Under the pieces are notes generated by a model that saw only the letters and a program-made list of their open reading frames with translations, had not been told where the DNA came from and searched no databases. A stretch of 48,700 nt of DNA. Source: Pseudomonadota bacterium. GTDB taxonomy: Bacteria; Pseudomonadota; Gammaproteobacteria; Burkholderiales; Burkholderiaceae_C. Where the stretch lies: positions 83,313 to 132,012 of the forward strand of contig JAKAZQ010000002.1 in NCBI GenBank assembly GCA_021815805.1. The letters are read 5' to 3'. Of this stretch, positions 43,366-48,700 are shown one piece after another (the first letter of the stretch is position 1; each line of letters opens with the position of its first letter). The translations under genes were made by a program, and so were the position numbers.

Positions 43366-45755
43366 GCCTGGATCCCGCCCGGCCTCGCGGCCGGCGCCAT
43401 GGTCGCGAACGGCGTGATGCCGGACAACGGCGGCATGCGCCAGCTGCGCAGCCAGTCCGGGATCTGCGGCGCCGGCAGCGGCCGCGAGATGGCGTGACCC
43501 TGCCCGTAGTCGGCCTGCAGGTACTGCGCGTACTCGAGCAGGATCTGGGTTTCCAGGCCCTCGATGGTGATGCGCAGGTCCAGGCGTCTGGCGAGATCGA
43601 CGAGTCCGGTGACCAGCGGCACCGCGCGCGGATTGTTGGTGACGATGCCGTACACCAGCCCCTGATCGACCTTCACCATGTCCATCGGCAGGCTGTTGAG
43701 CCGCAGCAGGCTGCTGTAGCCCGCGCCGAGGTCGTCGAGCGCCAGACGCACGCCGAAGGCGCGCAGCTGCTCGGTGCTCTGGCGCATGGTGTCGTGGCTG
43801 GCGACATCCGGATCCTCGAGGATCTCCAGACTCAGGCGGCACGGGTCGACCTGCTGGCGCAGCAGCGCCGCGCGCACCCACGACGCGCATTCGGCATTGC
43901 GCAGCGTCGATGGCGGCAGGTTCAGCGCCAGCTCCAGGTACACCCCCTCGCGCTCCCAGGCCTTGAGCGCCATCAGCGACAGGCGCAGCCCCTCGAGGAA
44001 CAGGCGGTCGAGTTCGTACTGGCCGAGCACCGGCAGGAAGCGCGCCGGAGAGACCTGGGTCTGCGCGTCGAGCTGCAGGCGCGCCAGCGCCTCGACACGC
44101 GTGCAGGCGCGTCGTCGCAGATCCACGATGGGCTGCATGAGCATGCACAGGCCGCCCGTGAACAGGCGCTGGCGCCAGCGCGCGCGCTCGTCCGCCGCGA
44201 CGGCCGGCAGCGCCACCTGCTCGCCGACACGACCGATTTCGCTGGCCACCAGGAAGCACAGCGAATCGAGTGCGTGGCGCATCAGCGGGGTCGAGAACTG
44301 TCCGGGCAGCCGGCCGTACAGCTTGAGCACCGCCAGCACATGGCCGGCGCCGTCGAGCACCGGAACCGCCGCGGCGCTGCGAATGTCGTGTTCCAGCAGG
44401 CGCCGCGCCCAGGCCTGGCCGTGGCGGGCGCCGCGCAGGATGTCCGGCGCCCGCTCCGGGCTTGCGCTGAGCCAGCAGCGCTCGACCGAGTTGTCTTCGT
44501 TCGGCGCGGCCTGCGGCATGCCGCGTCGCGCCTGCGGATGCATCCACGCCTCGTGGCGCGGGCCCTGCGCCTCGAGCACGAACGCGCCCTGCGCGTCCTG
44601 GGTGTAGATCGCGCATGACTCCATGAACGGCAGGCGCTGCAGCGCCTGCACCACGGCGTCGAGCAGGTCGGCCCGCCGCCGCGTCGCCTGCATGGCCACG
44701 GTGGAATCGTGCAGGCCGCGCAGCAGTTCGTCATGGATCTGCTCGGCGCCCTCGTGCTGGTAGGTGATGTCCGCTTCCATGCGGCGCAACAGGATGCCGA
44801 AGTACAGCATGCGTTCGCTGACCCGCGCCGGGATGCGCTGGGCGATGTCCGCGACGGACTGGTAGAGGTGACTCATCGCCTGCATGCCGACCTGCGCGGG
44901 CAGGCCCATCGCCGCCTGCAGGCGCCCCAGCAGCGCCGCCTGCTCGCGATGCCGCGCCTGTTGCAACTGCGGCGTCAGCAACAGCTCCACGTGCCGGCCG
45001 AGGTCGGGCAGCAGTTGCAGCGCGGCCTGCGGCGGCAGCTCGGACGCATGCTCGGTGGCGCGGCGCGCACACAGGCGCGCGAGGAATTCGGCGCTGAGGC
45101 GCTGCGTGTGCTGGCCGAGGAAGCGCTGCAGCCAGGCCATCTTGTCGGCGGCTTCGGCACCGTAGGCGTCGGCGTGCTCGTTGCGCCGCGACAGTTCGCG
45201 CTCGACACGGCTGAACACCGCGGCTTCCGCCAGCCCCAGCAGGCTGGACGCGCTGTGGGTGTCCTGCGGATACAGCGCGCACCCCACCGAGGCCGAGAGC
45301 TTGCGCGTGGCGTCGTGCGCGACGACGAAGGGCTCGCGCAGCGCCTTGATCATCTGCTCCACGGTGGCGCGCCATTCGCGCGCGGCGTCGTGACTCAGCA
45401 CCACGGCGAAGGAGTCGGCACCGACGCGGCCGACGAACTCGCAGGCCTCGAGCCGGCGCAGGCGTTGCGCCAGTTGCAGCAGCACCGCGTCGCCCGCATG
45501 CCGGCCGTGGGCCTGGTTGATGCGGAAAAAGCGGTATACGTCGAGCACCAGCACGGCCAGCGATGCGCCGGCCGGCAGCACGGCGGCGCGTTCGACCAGC
45601 GCGCGCTCCACCGCGGCGCGGGAAGCCAGGCCGGTCAGCGCATCACGCCGCGCACCCAGGCACGCAGCGTCTCCCATGCGACGCAACCAGCGCGGGGCGC
45701 CGGCCAGCCATCGGGCGGGGTTGCGGGCGCTGCCGGAGTTCGAACGCTGGCTCAT
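43362..45755 (-). CDS. degenerate GGDEF-globin-like-GAF-EAL protein
   Basis: A 797-aa protein with GGDEF (about 38-195), a helical globin-like sensor segment (about 205-345), GAF-like region (about 360-505) and EAL (about 525-770). The GGDEF signature is GADSF (112-116), so diguanylate cyclase activity is probably lost. Where the 4-kb protein at the start of the window has His745, this one has Gln280 (LQAAMGL), so haem binding is doubtful. The EAL domain keeps EAL (555-557), Asp674-Asp675 and the QGHAISRP loop, so it is likely a phosphodiesterase. ATG 45755 is chosen because residues before it are antisense-like. It is the first gene of a three-gene operon. Confidence 0.92.
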   Translation of the reverse strand: MSQRSNSGSARNPARWLAGAPRWLRRMGDAACLGARRDALTGLASRAAVERALVERAAVLPAGASLAVLVLDVYRFFRINQAHGRHAGDAVLLQLAQRLRRLEACEFVGRVGADSFAVVLSHDAAREWRATVEQMIKALREPFVVAHDATRKLSASVGCALYPQDTHSASSLLGLAEAAVFSRVERELSRRNEHADAYGAEAADKMAWLQRFLGQHTQRLSAEFLARLCARRATEHASELPPQAALQLLPDLGRHVELLLTPQLQQARHREQAALLGRLQAAMGLPAQVGMQAMSHLYQSVADIAQRIPARVSERMLYFGILLRRMEADITYQHEGAEQIHDELLRGLHDSTVAMQATRRRADLLDAVVQALQRLPFMESCAIYTQDAQGAFVLEAQGPRHEAWMHPQARRGMPQAAPNEDNSVERCWLSASPERAPDILRGARHGQAWARRLLEHDIRSAAAVPVLDGAGHVLAVLKLYGRLPGQFSTPLMRHALDSLCFLVASEIGRVGEQVALPAVAADERARWRQRLFTGGLCMLMQPIVDLRRRACTRVEALARLQLDAQTQVSPARFLPVLGQYELDRLFLEGLRLSLMALKAWEREGVYLELALNLPPSTLRNAECASWVRAALLRQQVDPCRLSLEILEDPDVASHDTMRQSTEQLRAFGVRLALDDLGAGYSSLLRLNSLPMDMVKVDQGLVYGIVTNNPRAVPLVTGLVDLARRLDLRITIEGLETQILLEYAQYLQADYGQGHAISRPLPAPQIPDWLRSWRMPPLSGITPFATMAPAARPGGIQA

Positions 45756-45962
45756 GGTGCGCAATATCCCTGTGACCGACCGTGGGAGTTCGTGCGCCCG
45801 CGCGGTATGTGCGGCGGCGCCACTGTGACGCGGGGTACTGCGGCCGCGCCATGGCGCGGCCGCCTTGTCAGTCGCCGACCCGGAATGCGGCGGGCCGCGC
45901 GTCGGCATTCCATGCGACGGCGAGCATGCCGAGCTGCCGGAAGCCGCCGCGCGCGCAGCGTG

Positions 45963-45993
45963 CAAAACTGCGTGAAAAACTGCGTGCAAAACT
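45963..45993. repeat. 12-bp tandem repeat
   Basis: Two and a half copies of CAAAACTGCGTG (first base C, A, C in successive copies) in the AT-rich part of the divergent region. It could be an array of regulator half sites with near-helical spacing. Confidence 0.7.
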
Positions 45994-46084
45994 CTTTCGA
46001 TATCGCATGGGTTTTTCCAGGGTTGTCCCGTGCGCCAGTTTATGCGGCAGCTATTAAATGCTTATATAGGATCGCTTAGGTGAT

Positions 46085-46100
46085 AATCGAAAAATCGATT
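46085..46100. promoter_or_regulatory. AATCGA/TCGATT palindrome
   Basis: A perfect six-base dyad with an AAAA centre in the AT-rich block, 226 bases before the putative GGDEF start. It is a good candidate operator, though its binding protein is unknown. Confidence 0.45.
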
Positions 46101-46310
46101 TTCCCCGCGCCATATCCCGGCGATCCGGGATGGCGGGCAATCCGCGCGTCGTCCGCCGCGTCGGCCTTTCGGGCACGCGCAAGACGGGCCGACCAGCGCG
46201 AAAGCGTGCACAAAGTCACAAACATCCGCAGCCGGCGTTCGCGCGCAGCGCGCGAACGCCACATCCGGTGCGCGCTCGACGCACAATAGGCACCAGGCGT
46301 TCGAACCGGC

Positions 46311-48653
46311 ATGCGCCGCCCGCGGCGTGCGGGTGCCGGGGCGGCGCCGTACACGGCCGGTGTGCCGGCTTTTGTCCTCCGGATTTCCGACAGCGTGAAG
46401 CCCCCGACATCCACTCCCGAGAATCTGCGCCAGGCGGTGAGTCCCGAGATGCTGCGGGCGGAGCAGTGCCTCCAGTTGATGCGATCGCTGCCGCGGCTGG
46501 CTCTCTGGCAACTCCTCATGGCACTCGGCTGCGCCTGGCTTCTGTTCGGCCGCATGCCGTCGCGGCTGCTGTTCGGTTGGCTGGCCGCGGTGGCCCTGTC
46601 GCAGGTCGCGGCGCCGCTGCTGTGGCGCCTCTGGCCGCACGCCGACGAGCGCGACGGCGTGCCCGGGCCGCTGGCCTGCCCGCACCGCGTGTTGCGCGTC
46701 GGGGCGATGCTCAGCGGCCTGCCGTGGGGAGTGCTGCCGTGGCTGGTTCCGCAGCATCGCATGCTCGACGGCGTGATCGGCTTCGCCGTGGCCTGCGTCG
46801 GCGGCGGCGTGGCGGCGGGCATCGGCTTCGACCTCGTCGCCGCGCTGGCGTTCGCGGCCGCGGCCATGCTGCCGCTGGTCGCGTGGGGTGCGCTGCAGCA
46901 CACCCCGCTGGCGCGCCTGCAGGCCTTGTTCGGTACGGCCTGGCTGGTGTTCGTCGCCCTGCTGGCGCGCGCCGCCCAGCAACGCCTGGCGCGCGGCCAG
47001 CTCTGGCGCGCCCGGGCCTTGCGCGAAGCGGCGCGGCGCGAGCGCCAGATGCAGCGCTCGCGGCGTCTGGCCCGGCTCGGGGCGCTGCTCGCCGAGATCG
47101 GGCGTATCGGCGCGGAGGCGGACGACATCGAGGATTTCGAGCACGCCGTGTGCCGCGTCGCGGTCCAGCGCGCCGGCATGTCGCAGGCATGGATCGCGCA
47201 CCGCGACGCGGCCTCGTCGGCGCTGCAGGTGCGCGCACAGTGCAACTCGGCGGGCACGGCCGACGCAGCCTTGCACGGCCGCGAGCAGGCGGCGTACGCC
47301 TGCCGCGACCTGCAGGCCTGCTACGCCGGGGCCGATGGCGGCGAGGCGGGCAGCGTCGCCGCGTTGCCGCTGCTCGCCGACGGGAAGGCGCCTGCGGGCA
47401 ATGGGGTGATCGGCGTGCTGGTGCTGTGCATGGCCGATGTCGACGGCCTCGATGCGGTGACCACGGAAGTGCTCGACCATGTCGGGGCGGCCGTCGAGCG
47501 CGCCTTGCATGCGCTGTTCCAGCGCCGCCGCATGATCCAGTTGCAAAGCCTGTATCACGCGCTGATGAGCGAGGGCGACGTGCTGCTGCAGGCGCGCAAC
47601 GTGCAGGAAATGCTCTCGCGCACCTGCCAGACCCTGGCCGCGGGCACGCCTTTCCACGCCGTGTGGGTGGCGCGACCCGACGAGCAGGGCCGCATCGAGG
47701 TCGTCGCGCGCGCCGGAAGCGGCGCCGACCAGCTCGACGCGCTGCGCATCAGCCTGCACGACCAGGACCAGTCACCGCTGGTGATCCAGGCCTGGACCCG
47801 GCAGCGCGATGCCTGCTCCAACGACCTGCTGGGCGATCCCGCGATGGCGCCGTGGCGGCCCTCGATGAGCGCGCACGGCTGGCGCTCCGCGCTCGCCGTG
47901 CCGGTGTTCCGTGCCGGTGCGATCTGGGCCGTGCTGGTCTTCGTGTCGCCGCAGGCGCGTGCCTTCGAGCCGCAGACCACCGAGCTGTGCCAGCGCGTGG
48001 CCGAACTGCTCGGCCACGGACTCGACGAGCTCGACACCAAGCGCCGGCTCAGCGACCTGCAGCTCGAGGAGTCGCATCGCGCGCGTCACGACCTGTTGAC
48101 CAGCCTGCCGAATCGCTTCGCGCTGACCCAGTACCTGCCGCGCGCGCTCGCCGGTGCGCGCGAGGACGGCAGCGTGCTGGCCGTGGGCATGATCGATCTG
48201 GACGATTTCAAGCCGGTGAACGACACCTGGGGGCATGCCGCCGGCGACCGCCTGCTGCGCGAGTTCGCGCAGCGCATGCGCGCGGCGGTGCGCAAGTTCG
48301 ATGTGCTTGCGCGGCTGGGGGGCGACGAGTTCGTGGTGATCATCGAGCAGATCGACGCCGAGCAGGTGCTCGGGCAACTCGGAGATGTGCTGCGTCGCTT
48401 GCACACCGCGGTGCAGTCGCCGTTCGAACTCGCGCCGGACTGCAGGGTGCGCGTGGGCATGACCATGGGCATCGCGCTGTACCCGCTGGATGGAGAGGAT
48501 CCCGATGCGCTGGTGCGCCAGGCCGATGCGGCGATGTACCAGGCCAAGTTGCACAAGCACGATCGCACGCAGTGGTGGCAACTTGCCGCCGCCAGCGGCG
48601 ATCGCCTCGGGAGCGTGGCGCAGCGCAGGGAGGCGTCTGCGCATTCCGGCTAG
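46311..48653 (+). CDS. membrane GAF-GAF-GGDEF diguanylate cyclase
   Basis: A 780-aa protein with about six transmembrane segments (roughly 62-220), two GAF-like domains (about 255-400 and 425-570) and a C-terminal GGDEF domain (about 590-755). The signature GGDEF (670-674) is intact and an RKFD inhibitory site (661-664) lies at the correct distance, so it should be an active, feedback-inhibited diguanylate cyclase. There is no EAL. The start is uncertain: ATG 46311, GTG 46396 and ATG 46449 (residue 47, better ribosome site) are all possible. The TAG stop lies in the 16-base repeat shared with urtE. It is divergent from the three-gene c-di-GMP operon. Confidence 0.9.
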   Translation: MRRPRRAGAGAAPYTAGVPAFVLRISDSVKPPTSTPENLRQAVSPEMLRAEQCLQLMRSLPRLALWQLLMALGCAWLLFGRMPSRLLFGWLAAVALSQVAAPLLWRLWPHADERDGVPGPLACPHRVLRVGAMLSGLPWGVLPWLVPQHRMLDGVIGFAVACVGGGVAAGIGFDLVAALAFAAAAMLPLVAWGALQHTPLARLQALFGTAWLVFVALLARAAQQRLARGQLWRARALREAARRERQMQRSRRLARLGALLAEIGRIGAEADDIEDFEHAVCRVAVQRAGMSQAWIAHRDAASSALQVRAQCNSAGTADAALHGREQAAYACRDLQACYAGADGGEAGSVAALPLLADGKAPAGNGVIGVLVLCMADVDGLDAVTTEVLDHVGAAVERALHALFQRRRMIQLQSLYHALMSEGDVLLQARNVQEMLSRTCQTLAAGTPFHAVWVARPDEQGRIEVVARAGSGADQLDALRISLHDQDQSPLVIQAWTRQRDACSNDLLGDPAMAPWRPSMSAHGWRSALAVPVFRAGAIWAVLVFVSPQARAFEPQTTELCQRVAELLGHGLDELDTKRRLSDLQLEESHRARHDLLTSLPNRFALTQYLPRALAGAREDGSVLAVGMIDLDDFKPVNDTWGHAAGDRLLREFAQRMRAAVRKFDVLARLGGDEFVVIIEQIDAEQVLGQLGDVLRRLHTAVQSPFELAPDCRVRVGMTMGIALYPLDGEDPDALVRQADAAMYQAKLHKHDRTQWWQLAAASGDRLGSVAQRREASAHSG

Positions 48654-48665
48654 GAGCCTGGGCGG
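48650..48665. repeat. 16-bp repeat at the GGDEF stop codon (copy 2)
   Basis: CTAGGAGCCTGGGCGG, identical to 18507-18522, again with TAG as the stop codon. The following 35 bases to the window end (ending AAATTCGCCAGGGGCGAG) differ from the urtE side, so only this short block is shared within the window. Confidence 0.45.
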
Positions 48666-48700
48666 CAGAGGGAGCCGTCGCGAAATTCGCCAGGGGCGAG

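Larger units (their letters stand above)
45756..46310. promoter_or_regulatory. 555-bp divergent region between c-di-GMP genes
   Basis: No gene is supported here. The part from 45961 to 46110 is strikingly AT-rich. It has a 12-base tandem repeat (45963-45993) and a perfect AATCGA-AAAA-TCGATT palindrome (46085-46100). TTATATAGG-like sequence at 46062-46070 could hold a -10 box, but I cannot fix a promoter. It must drive both the minus-strand operon and the plus-strand GGDEF gene. Confidence 0.5.

Noticed and set aside
43366-44616. Upstream extension of the EAL-CBS-GGDEF frame to 1044 codons
   Set aside because: The extra part lies in the wrong frame of the preceding gene. The ATGA overlap at 43362-43365 gives a natural start.
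45782-46057. 91-aa frame in the divergent c-di-GMP region
   Set aside because: Its end simply translates the 12-bp repeat (KLREKLRAKL) and there is no ribosome site or family.

Overview
The window is very GC-rich DNA (third codon positions are almost always G or C) with tightly packed operons. Gene families point to a betaproteobacterium of the order Burkholderiales: a DUF2844-DUF3443 pair, a BoxR-type benzoyl-CoA regulator, tandem PilA pilins behind a sigma-54 promoter, a urtABCDE urea transporter next to urease, and several multidomain GGDEF/EAL proteins with globin-like segments. I cannot name the species. There is no tRNA, rRNA, CRISPR array, phage module or complete insertion sequence.

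Layout. 0.2-4.4 kb: a large globin-containing GGDEF-EAL protein on the minus strand. 4.7-7.2 kb: an acyl-CoA synthetase coupled to a DUF4197 protein. 7.3-18.5 kb: nitrogen block, with ureD on plus, ureABCEFG on minus, and the divergent urtABCDE operon behind a near-consensus sigma-54 promoter. 18.5-27.7 kb: a GAF-Fis regulator divergent from a form II coxSLM molybdenum hydroxylase with maturation genes coxD/coxE, then a highly structured 274-bp palindromic element, mocA (cofactor cytidylylation) and a TauE/SafE permease. 27.7-30.4 kb: an AcoR-type sigma-54 activator and a 595-bp upstream region with operator-like palindromes, a sigma-54-like promoter and an intrinsic terminator that serves no visible gene. 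30.4-35.2 kb: MarR regulator, cytochrome b561, two YceI proteins, glutathione transferase, a LigB-type dioxygenase and a YpfH-type esterase. 35.2-37.5 kb: an enoyl-CoA hydratase, boxR and a divergent cupin-like DUF4863 gene with a near-perfect promoter set among palindromes. 37.6-39.4 kb: DUF2844-DUF3443. 39.4-41.2 kb: a helix-turn-helix/Sel1 protein and two pilA genes. 41.2-45.8 kb: a three-gene overlapping operon for c-di-GMP turnover. 46.3-48.7 kb: a membrane GAF-GAF-GGDEF protein.

How the parts fit. Urea import and hydrolysis form one nitrogen-scavenging unit that is probably NtrC/sigma-54 controlled. The cox-like enzyme, its MoxR/VWA maturation proteins and MocA form a molybdenum-hydroxylase unit. 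The AYRGAGR active-site signature argues against a true CO dehydrogenase. Four c-di-GMP proteins and two pilins suggest control of surface behaviour. Two of these proteins carry globin-like segments: one keeps the proximal histidine and one has lost it. The observations I rate highest are the cloverleaf-like 274-bp element, the orphan terminator and putative small RNA upstream of the AcoR-type gene, the boxR/DUF4863 control region, and the fully overlapping c-di-GMP operon with its small helical orphan protein.
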